Assembly: GCA_963845285.1 (NCBI GenBank)
Contig: CAWJRO010000013.1
Location: 4,926-68,925, forward strand
Length of the DNA: 64,000 nucleotides
DNA from: Methanobacterium_C sp963845285
GTDB taxonomy: Archaea > Methanobacteriota > Methanobacteria > Methanobacteriales > Methanobacteriaceae
Reading direction: 5' to 3'
Of this stretch, positions 9,928-18,808 are shown piece after piece. The notes beneath the pieces were generated by a model that saw only the letters and a program-made list of their open reading frames with translations, made no database searches and was not told the DNA's origin. How positions within the stretch are numbered: the stretch's first letter is position 1; each line of letters opens with the position of its first letter. The position numbers and the translations under genes are program-made.

Positions 9928-10080
9928 GTTAATTTTAAAAAAGAATCTTTTTAATTTCATATCAGAATCTTGAAAGTATTTTTTCATAAATAATTTTTCT
10001 ATCTAAACTATTTTTCTTAAAAAACTTTTTGAATAAGAATAAAAATTTAAAAAGTTGAGTTTAAGAATTTTTAAGATTTT

Positions 10081-10209
10081 ATAGTTAAGTACCAAAGTTT
10101 TACACTATCTATTTGAATAATCAGAGAAAGGTAGTTTTAATTAGACTAAAGAACAATTTAATTGGACTCATTAGTTCAACAAGTTTAATAAGTTACTTCC
10201 TTAACTATA
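10081..10209. repeat. 129-bp dispersed repeat, copy 1
   Basis: This non-coding stretch is repeated in the same orientation at 11973-12100, with roughly three quarters to four fifths of bases shared by eye. The best-conserved block is CAACAAGTTTAATAAGTTAC near the right end. The rest of the surrounding 9928-10359 interval is AT-rich and shows no gene. Both copies lie 150-310 bases beyond the stop codon of a minus-strand gene. Confidence 0.75.
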
Positions 10210-10359
10210 TTTTAAAAAAGAATTTTAATAAAACAGAGTTTAAAACTCATTGAAATTTAAATAAAAGTATAAAAAAGGGATTTATTCCTTAATCGATATT
10301 TGAACTAGTTTTAAACCAAAACTTGTAGGTTTAAAATTAATTTAAAAGTTAAATATTAA

Positions 10360-11547
10360 TTAAAATAACTTCCCTAATTTTACTAAAGCTTTTGGTGAAA
10401 CTTTTATCAATAGTTTTATGAGTTCTTTGGTGTTTATACTGTCAAACTCAACACCCTGAAATGCTTCTGCTATAGAATCCAGTTCTCCATCTGAAAGACT
10501 TAAGAGGTATTCCTTGGTTTTTAGATACTTGTCGAAGGATTTACCTATTTCCTCTTCACATTTTTTCTGGTATTCTTTAAGCCTATCTTCAGAATAGTCT
10601 CCTTCCTTAACTGCTGCAGCTGCAACTTCACCTGCAAACAAACCTGCTTCCATAGCTGTGATTATTCCTCCACCTGTAAGGGGATTCACGTGGCCTGCTG
10701 CATCGCCAACAATAATGAGGTTGTCTGTCGCCAGTTTTTTAATCATTCCACCAACAGGGTCTCCACCAGCATTTAATTCAACGGCCTGTGCGTTTTTGGT
10801 TGCTGGGCAGTTTTCAACGAACTCAACAAGGTGTTGATAAGCACTTTTATCGGTTTCTGTTGTAAGGATGCCTAAACCAACGTTTGCAATGTCATCTCCT
10901 TTAGGGAAGATCCATGCATAACCTCCAGGGGCAACGCTTCCAAAGTAGAACTCTATTGAGTATGGATCTTCAAGTTCAATGCCTGCCATTTCAAATTGTA
11001 TTGCGGATTCCATATTTTTAGGTTTTGCAGCGGTTTTAAGTCCGCCCCATCTTCCAACCCTTGACTCAGGTCCGTCTGCACCTATTATGATCTTGGCTTT
11101 GATCTCGAAGTCTTCGCCCATACGTTGACAGCTCACAATGTAACCGTTGGAATCTTTTCTCATACTTCGTGCAAGAGTTTTGATCATTATTTTTGCACCA
11201 GCACGGGCTGCATCCATTGCCATGTGTTTGTCGAAGATTTTCCTTTCCAGAATGTAACCTGCTTCAGGAAGCTTCACGCGTTCCTCATTAAGCCAAACAT
11301 CGGTCCCATTTGGTGAAACAAGGCGTACACCACTCAGTTCCCTTGTTACCCAACGATTTGATGGTTCAATTCCAAGTTTTTTTAATCCTTCCTTGGAAAC
11401 ACCTTCTGCACATCTTTTTGGTGATCCTATCTCTGATTTTTTATCTATCATGACCACGTCTGCACCGTTTTTTGCTGCATGTTTAGCGGCAGATGAACCG
11501 GCGGGACCGGCTCCTATTACCAGAACATCAGTTTCAATCTGTTTCAT
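10360..11547 (-). CDS. Geranylgeranyl reductase family FAD protein (archaeal lipid saturation)
   Basis: The protein has the FAD Rossmann motif VIGAGPAGSSAAKHA at the N-terminus, the conserved cysteine segment KRCAEGVS, a GADGPESRVGRW motif and the second FAD motif VGDAAGHVNPLTGGGI. This is the pattern of digeranylgeranylglycerophospholipid reductases, which saturate the double bonds of archaeal ether-lipid chains at the membrane. Length, about 395 residues, is normal. I start it at the MKQIETDVLVIG methionine, behind GGAGATGAA, rather than at the longer frame to 11610 that would overrun the ferredoxin gene. The ferredoxin gene ends 17 bases upstream, so the two form an operon. In Methanosarcina a geranylgeranyl reductase needs a co-encoded ferredoxin as reductant, which fits this pair. 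Confidence 0.9.
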   Translation of the reverse strand: MKQIETDVLVIGAGPAGSSAAKHAAKNGADVVMIDKKSEIGSPKRCAEGVSKEGLKKLGIEPSNRWVTRELSGVRLVSPNGTDVWLNEERVKLPEAGYILERKIFDKHMAMDAARAGAKIMIKTLARSMRKDSNGYIVSCQRMGEDFEIKAKIIIGADGPESRVGRWGGLKTAAKPKNMESAIQFEMAGIELEDPYSIEFYFGSVAPGGYAWIFPKGDDIANVGLGILTTETDKSAYQHLVEFVENCPATKNAQAVELNAGGDPVGGMIKKLATDNLIIVGDAAGHVNPLTGGGIITAMEAGLFAGEVAAAAVKEGDYSEDRLKEYQKKCEEEIGKSFDKYLKTKEYLLSLSDGELDSIAEAFQGVEFDSINTKELIKLLIKVSPKALVKLGKLF

Positions 11548-11564
11548 GAAAAATTCATCTCCAT

Positions 11565-11759
11565 TTATTCTTCTTTGATTAAAGCCTGCACTGGGCATAC
11601 TTGTATGCACATTTGGCAGTCTTTACATCCTTCTTTGTTGAATATTAAGTTTGTCTCTTGGACTTCGATTAATGTGTGGGGACAAATACCTGCACATTCC
11701 CCACAATACATGCACCATTCCTTAACTATCATATTATCAACCTTCATTACTTTCAGCAT
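11565..11759 (-). CDS. 2[4Fe-4S] ferredoxin, partner of geranylgeranyl reductase
   Basis: The 64-residue protein has two cluster-binding motifs, CMYCGECAGICP and CKDCQMCIQVCP, each a CxxCxxCxxxCP pattern for a [4Fe-4S] centre. It lies directly upstream of the reductase gene on the same strand and probably supplies low-potential electrons to it. Alternative starts are the internal methionines at residues 5 and 10; none has a strong Shine-Dalgarno sequence. The short product is cytoplasmic. Confidence 0.88.
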   Translation of the reverse strand: MLKVMKVDNMIVKEWCMYCGECAGICPHTLIEVQETNLIFNKEGCKDCQMCIQVCPVQALIKEE

Positions 11760-11972
11760 ATACTATTTTCAGATTACCTTGTTTAAGCTTTCTTAGTATT
11801 TATAAGTTCGTTGTAGATGAGATTTCCTCTGTGATAAAATAGTTTAGAACAAACTTTCATTCATTTTCATTAAATTGAAATTTAGCTCTGTAACTTTAAC
11901 TGTTGTATATAATTAATTCTATTTAATTTTCTGTTTTAAATTGGTTTCTAATTAAAATTTATAATTAGATTT

Positions 11973-12100
11973 ATAGTTAATTACCAAAAGTTTTACATTA
12001 TCCATTGAATAAACCTGAAAAAAGCAGTTTAACAGACTAAATAACAGTTTAATTGGACTTATTACCTCAACAAGTTTAATAAGTTACTTCATTAACTATA
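11973..12100. repeat. 129-bp dispersed repeat, copy 2
   Basis: This is the second copy of the repeat at 10081-10209, in the same orientation, upstream of the ferredoxin/geranylgeranyl reductase operon and beyond the stop of the secreted deacylase gene. The rest of the 11760-12280 gap is AT-rich with no gene seen; it must contain the promoter of the ferredoxin operon. Confidence 0.75.
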
Positions 12101-12280
12101 AATAATTGGATTTAAAGTTTAAATAATATTTTTAACTTCAAATGTTTTAGTTTAACTGAATATTAGGATATTAAATTAACAAAATTTTAAAAATTTATTA
12201 TTATTTTATACTCGAATGTTTTATAAAAAAATAATATAAAAATGGGAAATTAAAAAAGGTTTAAAATTTCTTTAAAGACA

Positions 12281-13189
12281 TCAAAGAATTCCTGTGTACT
12301 GTAAAAACGCTATCATGTTCTGGTTTGAGATTTCTGGACTTCCATCTTTTACCTTTCCATGTGGTGATAGGACTTCGCAGACTATTGATGTGATGTTGTT
12401 GTTTGTACTTGAAGTTGTTAAGAGTCCCTGATATGGGGTTACTTCTACTAATGGTATTTTGGTGCTGTTTGTCATGAATTGGGCTAGTTGATAACTCTTT
12501 TTGTTGTTGTAATAGATTACACAATTTTTTCCAGGAACATCATTTGGCTGTGATGAATGAAAATCACCAAGGTAAGTAACGTTATTTTTAACAGCAGTTC
12601 GAACTATAATGTTTGTTGGACTTCCAAAGGTTGTTGTTATGATATTCAGGTTTTTTCCATGGTAAAGTCTTGTGTTGGCTGCTGTGTCGCATGGTGCGAC
12701 AATTGGAATTATGTAAATGGTACCTTTAATTTTTTGGGTGGTTAAATTGTTTATAAGATTCATTGCAGCTATTTGTGCGGGTAGTTCTGCTCCATGAACC
12801 CCTGCTGTTATCATAACTCTGGGTTCGCTTCCATTTCCAAATGTAATCATTGGAGTTCCATTTTCTGCTGCTGAAAATATCTGGTCATTTAATTCGGTTT
12901 TAGGTAATGACTGAGTAAAAGCAGTATTTTTGGTTAAATTTCCTCCAGTATCGGTGTCTATTACGTTTATTGTGTAACTATTGTTGGTTAATGTATTATT
13001 GTTACTGCTGCTGACATTGGAAGTTCCAGTCGTATGATTTATTGTTATAAATCCGCAAATTATCAATATTAAGATTACCAGTCCTAATAATAAAATTTTA
13101 CCTTTTTTCTCACTGTAATTTCTTTTTAAATACAAAAAAATTTTATCTTTTGTGTTTAAATCTTTTTTATTTGGGTAGAGCTTCTTCAT
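12281..13189 (-). CDS. Membrane-anchored AstE/AspA-type (M14-like) zinc deacylase, extracellular
   Basis: A basic N-terminus is followed by one hydrophobic segment (ILLLGLVILILIICGFI) and then a Ser/Asn/Thr-rich linker, so the catalytic domain is outside the cell. That domain has the AGVHGAELPAQ motif, where His and Glu bind zinc in succinylglutamate desuccinylase/aspartoacylase and M14 carboxypeptidase proteins, and a later GDFHSSQPND that could give the third ligand. The likely reaction is hydrolysis of an amide or peptide bond; a role in cell-wall peptide trimming is possible but only inference. The frame opens six codons earlier; I use the methionine that begins MKKLYPNKK, and neither start has a clear Shine-Dalgarno sequence. 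Confidence 0.7.
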   Translation of the reverse strand: MKKLYPNKKDLNTKDKIFLYLKRNYSEKKGKILLLGLVILILIICGFITINHTTGTSNVSSSNNNTLTNNSYTINVIDTDTGGNLTKNTAFTQSLPKTELNDQIFSAAENGTPMITFGNGSEPRVMITAGVHGAELPAQIAAMNLINNLTTQKIKGTIYIIPIVAPCDTAANTRLYHGKNLNIITTTFGSPTNIIVRTAVKNNVTYLGDFHSSQPNDVPGKNCVIYYNNKKSYQLAQFMTNSTKIPLVEVTPYQGLLTTSSTNNNITSIVCEVLSPHGKVKDGSPEISNQNMIAFLQYTGIL

Positions 13190-13402
13190 TAAAATAAAGA
13201 TTATCATATTTAGTATTTAAGCATTTTTTTAATGATGTTGTTATTGAACCCGTAAAATATAGATGAAGAAAAATGAAAATCTCAAAAAGGAGTAAAAGAG
13301 CAAATGATCCAATTGTTTATAAGATGATTATGAAAAGTAGGATCAAAACTGAATCAGTAAAAAAATGGATTTAATTAAAATAAATGGACTCTAAATGCAT
13401 AT

Positions 13403-14545
13403 TCATGAACGTTTAAGCATTAGAGACATTATACTTGGTTTTGAAACCTGTTCTTGGGGTTTAGCTCCAAACATGCCCATGGCAGGGGATGATAAAAACT
13501 CTTTATTTGCACGGTCTGTAATCTCTTTGAATATCATTTTATAAGCCGTACAGTGTGGGTCCACACCGTTAATTTCCCCTTTGTTGGGAGTTATGGCATT
13601 ATAAGGACAGCCTCCGCGACAGAATTTTATGTAGTGACAATCAGAACATTCCTCGTTGACATATTGTTTATATTCTTCAAGTAACCTTGCGGGAGCTGAC
13701 TGTGCCAGGTCTTCAACTGTTGGGTGGTCTCGAACGTTGCCCATAACATATTCTGGCATTCCAACAAATCGGTAACATGGATAAATGCTCCCATCAGGCC
13801 CTATAGCAAAGGTATCACCCATACAGTCAACGTAAGTGCAGACTGTACCTCTGCGGAGGAAAACACATTTACACAGGTTGTCAATGTTCATAACTGTTAT
13901 ATCCTCTATATTCTCAAGATATTTGTCCAGAAGATAAATTAACAATTCTCCATAATCTTCAGGGGCTAGGGCCAATTTTTCAGGATTGGAATCACGTAAT
14001 GATGGTAAAGCGGGATGTAATTTAAGGGTTAAACCTTCATTGAGGAAAAAATTGAAAATATCTTCCTTAAAATCTATGGAGTAAGATGTGATGGTGGATA
14101 TGAAACTAACCTTTAGATCATGGGATTTTGCGATTTTATAACCTTTCATAGTCCTTTCAAAGTATCCCTCTCCTCTTTGAAGGTCGTTTAGTTCTCTGGG
14201 ACCGTCTATACTTGAACCTATGGGAATACCGTACTCATGGAAAAGTTCAGCCATCTCATCTGTAAGGTTCCATAAATTGGTTTGAAGAGCAAGAGCAGGT
14301 TTAAGGCGAATTAAGCCTTCTGTTAAGAGGGGTAAAGCCCTTTTGTAGAAATCATAACCTGCTAAAAGTGGTTCTCCACCATGAAATGTAAAGGTAACAG
14401 GTTCATCTCGGAAGTTTTTAAGCCATTTAACAACTTCTTCAACAGTTTCAATACTCATTAATTCAGAATCTTCTTCAGAACTCCAGCAGTAACTGCAGTT
14501 AGAAGGACAACCCAATGTAGGAATTAGCATCACGTGAAAAGCCAT
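13403..14545 (-). CDS. Radical SAM/SPASM peptide-modifying enzyme
   Basis: The 380-residue protein has the radical SAM cluster motif C13-x3-C17-x2-C20 (GCPSNCSYCW) close to its N-terminus, then TFHGGEPLLAG. The C-terminal SPASM region has many cysteines, including CVFLRRGTVC, YPCYRF, CSDCHYIKFCRGGC and a final HC, enough for two auxiliary iron-sulfur clusters. Such enzymes modify peptides or act as sulfatase-type maturases. From memory it resembles a methanogen-specific group (TIGR04083-like) linked with Cys-rich peptides; a broken Cys-rich peptide gene lies 6 kb away at 20198-20512. No substrate gene is adjacent. It is cytoplasmic and stands alone; the start ATG begins MAFHVMLIPT. Confidence 0.85.
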   Translation of the reverse strand: MAFHVMLIPTLGCPSNCSYCWSSEEDSELMSIETVEEVVKWLKNFRDEPVTFTFHGGEPLLAGYDFYKRALPLLTEGLIRLKPALALQTNLWNLTDEMAELFHEYGIPIGSSIDGPRELNDLQRGEGYFERTMKGYKIAKSHDLKVSFISTITSYSIDFKEDIFNFFLNEGLTLKLHPALPSLRDSNPEKLALAPEDYGELLIYLLDKYLENIEDITVMNIDNLCKCVFLRRGTVCTYVDCMGDTFAIGPDGSIYPCYRFVGMPEYVMGNVRDHPTVEDLAQSAPARLLEEYKQYVNEECSDCHYIKFCRGGCPYNAITPNKGEINGVDPHCTAYKMIFKEITDRANKEFLSSPAMGMFGAKPQEQVSKPSIMSLMLKRS

Positions 14546-14754
14546 GAAAACACCTTTTTTTAGATTATTAAAAGTTAATTTAAAGTTTAATTGTGATATT
14601 TAATGGAATTATAGGTTAATTTTTGTATTTATATTTTTTTATTCCTCTTTCTTAACTATTTTATCATTTTTTTTATTCGAAAGATTGTTTATTTGAAAGT
14701 AAATGTTTATTGGATAAATTATTATGCACAACTCTTTATTATATCCAATTTTAT

Positions 14755-14937
14755 AGAGAATTTCTATTAACCTTTATTTACTGTTGATATTATGTTTGGA
14801 AATAGTTTTATGATATCTATTAACGAGTTAATTGATTTATTAAGGGCCAATAATTGTCTTAAATGGCGTATTTATTTGTGATAACTAAGTTATAACTTTT
14901 AATATTACTAAATTTTAGAGGTTTTTAGAAATTCTCT
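14755..14937 (-). repeat. 183-bp inverted-end repeat family, copy 1
   Basis: The element begins AGAGAATTTCT and ends AGAAATTCTCT, an 11-bp inverted repeat, and its interior matches the copies at 24958-25140, 26005-26187 and 61121-61301 almost base for base. It is non-coding and contains an internal imperfect palindrome around GTTATAACTTAGTTATCAC (opposite strand). I take the orientation of the 26-kb copy as plus, so this one is minus. It sits in a 586-bp gap between the radical SAM gene and the nitroreductase gene, and no other gene is seen there. Confidence 0.9.
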
Positions 14938-14977
14938 ATATTCTTATGCCCAATTTTGTCAGAAATTATTTTTGCAG

Positions 14978-15025
14978 CAATCTATAAGAAAGCAACAATC
15001 TATAAGAAAGCAATCTATAAGAAAT
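14978..15025. repeat. Short tandem repeat, three units of CAATCTATAAGAAAG
   Basis: Three copies of a 15-base unit follow each other, at 14978, 14996 and 15011, the first spacing being 18 bases and the second 15. The run is flanked on both sides by AGAAATTATTT. It is about 105 bases upstream of the nitroreductase start and may overlap or precede its promoter. Confidence 0.8.
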
Positions 15026-15131
15026 TATTTCTACGGGCTTATCCAGATATTTATACGTTAATAATTGGTCACGGTTCATATTTAATCCATGAATTTTAAT
15101 TAAATTTGGTCGAAACTTTTGAGGTGAGAAA

Positions 15132-15641
15132 ATGGAATTACTAAATCTGATTAAAACAAGATACAGTGTGCGTAAGTACAAAAAAGACCCTGTGGAAGAT
15201 GAAAAACTACGCAAGGTACTGGAAGCGGCATGTTTTGCACCCACTGCTGCAAATAGACAACCTATTAAATTTATAGTTGTTAAAACTGAGGAAAAAGAAG
15301 CAGATTTAAAAAAGGTTTACCCTGCTGACTGGTTCTGCGAAGCTCCAATAGTTATCTGTGCATGTGCCCTATTGGAAGATGGATGGGTTCGCCGTGATGG
15401 TAAAAATTACAGCGAAGTTGATGCAACCATTGCCATGGATCATCTGATACTGGAAGCAACCAGTTTAGGACTTGGAACATGCTGGATAGCAGCTTTTGAT
15501 GCTGATGCTGCCCATGAAGTATTGGGCATTCCTGAAGATGTGGTTCCTTTAGTATTCACTACGTTGGGGTATCCTGATGATAAACCGGGATCAAAAATAC
15601 GTAAAGAACTTTCAGAGATAGTTCGCTACGAAAAATGGTAA
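15132..15641 (+). CDS. Nitroreductase-family FMN protein
   Basis: The 169-residue protein opens MELLNLIKTRYSVRKYK, the typical FMN-phosphate-binding RxSxRxY start of the nitroreductase family, followed by CFAPTAANRQP. The C-terminal part has LEATSLGLGTCWIAAFD and LGYPDDKPG, also typical. These enzymes are FMN-dependent, usually dimeric, NAD(P)H- or F420-linked reductases; the natural substrate is not known. GAGGTGAG lies just upstream of the ATG. The following flavin reductase-like gene is 100 bases downstream on the same strand, so the two flavoproteins may be co-transcribed. Confidence 0.88.
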   Translation: MELLNLIKTRYSVRKYKKDPVEDEKLRKVLEAACFAPTAANRQPIKFIVVKTEEKEADLKKVYPADWFCEAPIVICACALLEDGWVRRDGKNYSEVDATIAMDHLILEATSLGLGTCWIAAFDADAAHEVLGIPEDVVPLVFTTLGYPDDKPGSKIRKELSEIVRYEKW

Positions 15642-15741
15642 AAAGAAATTTATAAAATGGAAAGTATTTGTGGGTTAATCATATAAAAATTAAAAACAAA
15701 TTCTTTAACAGATTTGAAAATATATTTAGGAGGCAAAAAAT

Positions 15742-16311
15742 ATGAAAAAATCTGTAGGGGCTAAAACTATAGTCTATCCAGCACCTGCTTTTGTTGTGGG
15801 TACATATGATAAATCAGGAAAACCCGATGTTATGACAGCTGCGTGGGGAGGCATTTCAAGCTCAAATCCGCCATGTGTTTCAATTTCACTGCAAAAACCA
15901 AGGTACACCTATGAAAATATTGTGGAAAGGGAAGCTTTTACCATAAACATTCCTTCAGAAGATTACGTCAAGGAGACAGATTATTTTGGAATAGTATCTG
16001 GAAAAAATGCAGATAAATTAGCTGCAAGTGGACTCACACCGGTGAAAAGTGAAATTGTAGATGCACCCTATGTTGAGGAATTTCCTCTGGTTCTGGAATG
16101 TAAACTTGTCCATAAGGTGGATTTAGGGTTGCATACTCAATTTACAGGTGAAATTGTGGATGTTAAAGTGGATGAAGATCTTGTTGATTCAAATGGACTT
16201 CCTGACATAACCAAAATAAAACCTTTCTTCTATGATCCTTCTGGCAGGGCTTATTATGGTGTTGGTAAGAACCTTGGAATGGCCTTTAACATAGGAAAAG
16301 ATATTAAATAA
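15742..16311 (+). CDS. Flavin reductase-family (FMN-binding split barrel) protein
   Basis: The 189-residue product has the flavoredoxin/flavin reductase pattern: PAFVVGTYDKSGKPDVMTAA at the N-terminus, then WGGISSSNPPCVSISLQ and a TYENIVEREAFTINIPS segment. Such proteins bind FMN in a split barrel and act as electron-transfer flavoproteins or flavin reductases in anaerobes. A strong AGGAGG precedes the ATG by eight bases. It follows the nitroreductase gene on the same strand, and an insertion sequence lies about 150 bases downstream. Confidence 0.88.
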   Translation: MKKSVGAKTIVYPAPAFVVGTYDKSGKPDVMTAAWGGISSSNPPCVSISLQKPRYTYENIVEREAFTINIPSEDYVKETDYFGIVSGKNADKLAASGLTPVKSEIVDAPYVEEFPLVLECKLVHKVDLGLHTQFTGEIVDVKVDEDLVDSNGLPDITKIKPFFYDPSGRAYYGVGKNLGMAFNIGKDIK

Positions 16312-16464
16312 TCTGTTTAAATATTTGAATAATTTACTAATTTTTTATTTACTTTTTAAAGGATTGATTGGATTTAAAATGTTAAAGCGTTCTGAATAAT
16401 TAAATTTTAAATACTTCTGAATAATTAAAATATTATATCAATCGTATTTTTTTGGAATTATACT

Positions 16465-18225
16465 GAGGCTGTCTCATGATTGACTTTTTTTTGGATTTTC
16501 TTTTCTGATTTTTTTCCTTTTAAGGGTTATATTTATATTTAAGGTGTTACTATATTTTATTTAGAGATTTATAGTTTTTTGGTGGTGTTTTTTATGGCTT
16601 TGAGAGAAGATAGGATTGGTCAGACTTGGTTGGTGCCTAGGCGTGTTATGGATTTTATTCCGGAAAATCATATTTGTTATTTTATTGCTAATTTGGTGGA
16701 AGAGTTAGATTTTAAAAAAATAGACCAGAGATACAGGTGCACTAAGGGTAAGGCAGCTTATTCTCGCCGAATGTTATTGAGAGTGGTTATTATGGCTTCG
16801 GTTGATGGTGTGTTTTCATCTAGGCGGGTTGCAAGGCTTGCGGAGGAAAATGTGATTTATATGTATCTTTCAGGTATGGATAAGCCGGATTTCCATACAA
16901 TTTGCAGATTTAAAATCGAATGCAGCAAACAAATTGAAGAAGCGTTTGAAATGACTGTGAATGTTGCTAAAAATATGGATATGGTTCAATTGAACCATAT
17001 CGCAATAGATGGTACTAAAATCAAAGCTAACGCTTCCCCAGCTAATCTAATTAATCAAAAAGAAATACATACAGTTCGTCAGATATTAAAAAAAGGAATA
17101 AAAACCGACAAGAAAGAAAACAAAATTTACGGCAATAAAAGAGGTGACGAAATACCACCAGAACTAACCAACCGTAAAAAAGTCCACGAAATAATCCAAA
17201 AACTAAAAAACCAAACCAAAACCACTAATGAAAATAATGCTCCTAAAGAGGAGAATAAGCTGCATAGATCTTCAGTTAAGCTTCTGGAACGGGCCTGTTC
17301 CGGTAGTCCGGAAAAGGATCGTGTTTTGAAAAAATTGGATCATGCTGAAAGGGAGTTAGAAAAGACACCACAAAAGACTGTTAGTTTAACAGACCCTGAA
17401 TCACGGTGGATGATGAATAAAAAGAATCGAATGGAACTTTCATATAATATGCAAATCGCAGTGGATTATGATTCAGGAATCATACTCGCCAGCACCATAA
17501 CACAAGACCCTACAGACCACCACCAACTAATACCACAAATAGAACAAATACAAGAAACAATAGGACCCTTACCCAATTATACAAAGATTAGCGCAGATAA
17601 CGGGTATTTTACACAAACAAATCTACAATATCTAGAAGAAAATGGATTAGATGGTTACATACCTAACAGAAAACAGGCACATAAACATAAAAACAAGTTA
17701 AAAAAGGATAAACTATTTTCCAAGTACAATTTCAAATATAATCATGTCGAAGACATTTATATTTGTCCAAATAACAGAAAATTAACTTATAAAAAGACAT
17801 ATGAGTATAATAACACTTGTATGCGCCAATATTATTGTAATGATTGTTTAAAATGTTCATATCAGACATTATGTGCTGGTAAGAATCGTTTTAGGATTAT
17901 AACTGATTATGGTGGTGTTTTATCAAAGCGTATGGCTTTGAAAATGGAAACAAATCAAGGCAAGGAAGAGTTTGGTAAACGAAAACAGACCGTTGAATGG
18001 CCATTTGGGAATATAAAAGAGAATTTAAGATACACAGAGTTCCTAACACGCGGCATGAACGGAATAAAAACAGAAAAAAACCTAATTAACATCTCACATA
18101 ACATAAAAAGAATCTATAATCATAATAATTCTAAAATAAATAGGCAAAATCAAATAAATACCTGAAAAAAGAGGATTTTTTATAAAAACTTAAAAAATTA
18201 AAAACTTAATTCATGAGACAACCTC
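16465..18225. mobile_element. IS1182-like insertion sequence with 6-bp target duplication
   Basis: The 1761-bp element has 15-bp terminal inverted repeats, GAGGCTGTCTCATGA on the left and GAGGTTGTCTCATGA on the right read inward, with one mismatch. The flanks read TATACT on both sides, a clear 6-bp target duplication. It carries one intact transposase gene on the plus strand. Its ends match those of three short MITE-like copies at 26861, 53289 and 63752, so it may supply transposase for them. Confidence 0.92.
16594..18165 (+). CDS. IS1182-family DDE transposase
   Basis: The 523-residue protein starts MALREDRIGQTWLVPRRV. It has the DUF772-like N-terminal domain (SGMDKPDFHTICRFKIE), IAIDGTKIKANAS, SLTDPESRWMMNKKN, AVDYDSGIILA, ISADNGYFTQTNLQYLEE and a C-terminal KQTVEWPFGNIKENLR. 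A cysteine-rich segment (CNDCLKCSYQTLC) lies before the last motif. Comparison with the transposase at 7989-9755 shows the same domain order but low identity. The frame is intact. In-frame TTG/GTG codons just upstream are less likely starts than the conserved ATG. Confidence 0.92.
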   Translation: MALREDRIGQTWLVPRRVMDFIPENHICYFIANLVEELDFKKIDQRYRCTKGKAAYSRRMLLRVVIMASVDGVFSSRRVARLAEENVIYMYLSGMDKPDFHTICRFKIECSKQIEEAFEMTVNVAKNMDMVQLNHIAIDGTKIKANASPANLINQKEIHTVRQILKKGIKTDKKENKIYGNKRGDEIPPELTNRKKVHEIIQKLKNQTKTTNENNAPKEENKLHRSSVKLLERACSGSPEKDRVLKKLDHAERELEKTPQKTVSLTDPESRWMMNKKNRMELSYNMQIAVDYDSGIILASTITQDPTDHHQLIPQIEQIQETIGPLPNYTKISADNGYFTQTNLQYLEENGLDGYIPNRKQAHKHKNKLKKDKLFSKYNFKYNHVEDIYICPNNRKLTYKKTYEYNNTCMRQYYCNDCLKCSYQTLCAGKNRFRIITDYGGVLSKRMALKMETNQGKEEFGKRKQTVEWPFGNIKENLRYTEFLTRGMNGIKTEKNLINISHNIKRIYNHNNSKINRQNQINT

Positions 18226-18270
18226 TATACTATTTAATAAATGTAAATAAACTTATTTTTGGTGAATAAA

Positions 18271-18654
18271 ATGGAAAATACAGAATATATTCCGGATAAA
18301 TTTCTTTTTAAGTATGGTCCTACTCTTTATCCACATGAAGGATTCTCAATAACTATCAATAAAGAAAATTTAGTTTATAAAGATGTGCACACCGTTAGTA
18401 TAGATGAAAAATCTTTAATTCCAACTCAGGAACAGTGGATTAATTTCTGGGATGTATTAGAAGAAATAGGACTATGGAATTGGAATGAAAAATATGAGTT
18501 ATGTTGTCTGGATGGAACTAAATGGAGCATTCAAATATTATTTAAAGACTGTGAGATTGAATCTGAAGGTTCAAATGACTTCCCTGATTCATTCAATGAA
18601 TTTATTAAAGCGGTTGAGGATTTAGTTGATGAAGATTTACAAATAACGTTTTAG
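18271..18654 (+). CDS. Hypothetical protein, small acidic tryptophan-containing family
   Basis: I do not recognise a named family. The 127-residue protein is acidic and soluble; conserved-looking features are WINFWDVLEEIGLWNW, then a CLDGTKWSIQI stretch, and SNDFPDSFNEFIKAVEDL near the C-terminus. Small proteins with a W..DG..W..........FP..F..F pattern occur widely without known function. The start chosen is the ATG after GGTGAAT. The insertion sequence ends only 45 bases upstream, so the original promoter has probably been separated from the gene and expression may depend on the element or be lost. Confidence 0.65.
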   Translation: MENTEYIPDKFLFKYGPTLYPHEGFSITINKENLVYKDVHTVSIDEKSLIPTQEQWINFWDVLEEIGLWNWNEKYELCCLDGTKWSIQILFKDCEIESEGSNDFPDSFNEFIKAVEDLVDEDLQITF

Positions 18655-18808
18655 ATAAAATTATTTAGTTTAAAAATGTTAGTTAAAATTTAAAATATTT
18701 AAATTTTATAAGATTAATTCAAAAATTTAGAATCTTAGTTGTTTTTCAGATAGCAAATAGAATTTAAAAAATAAAAAAGGAACCTATTTTTATTTTATTA
18801 AAATAGGT

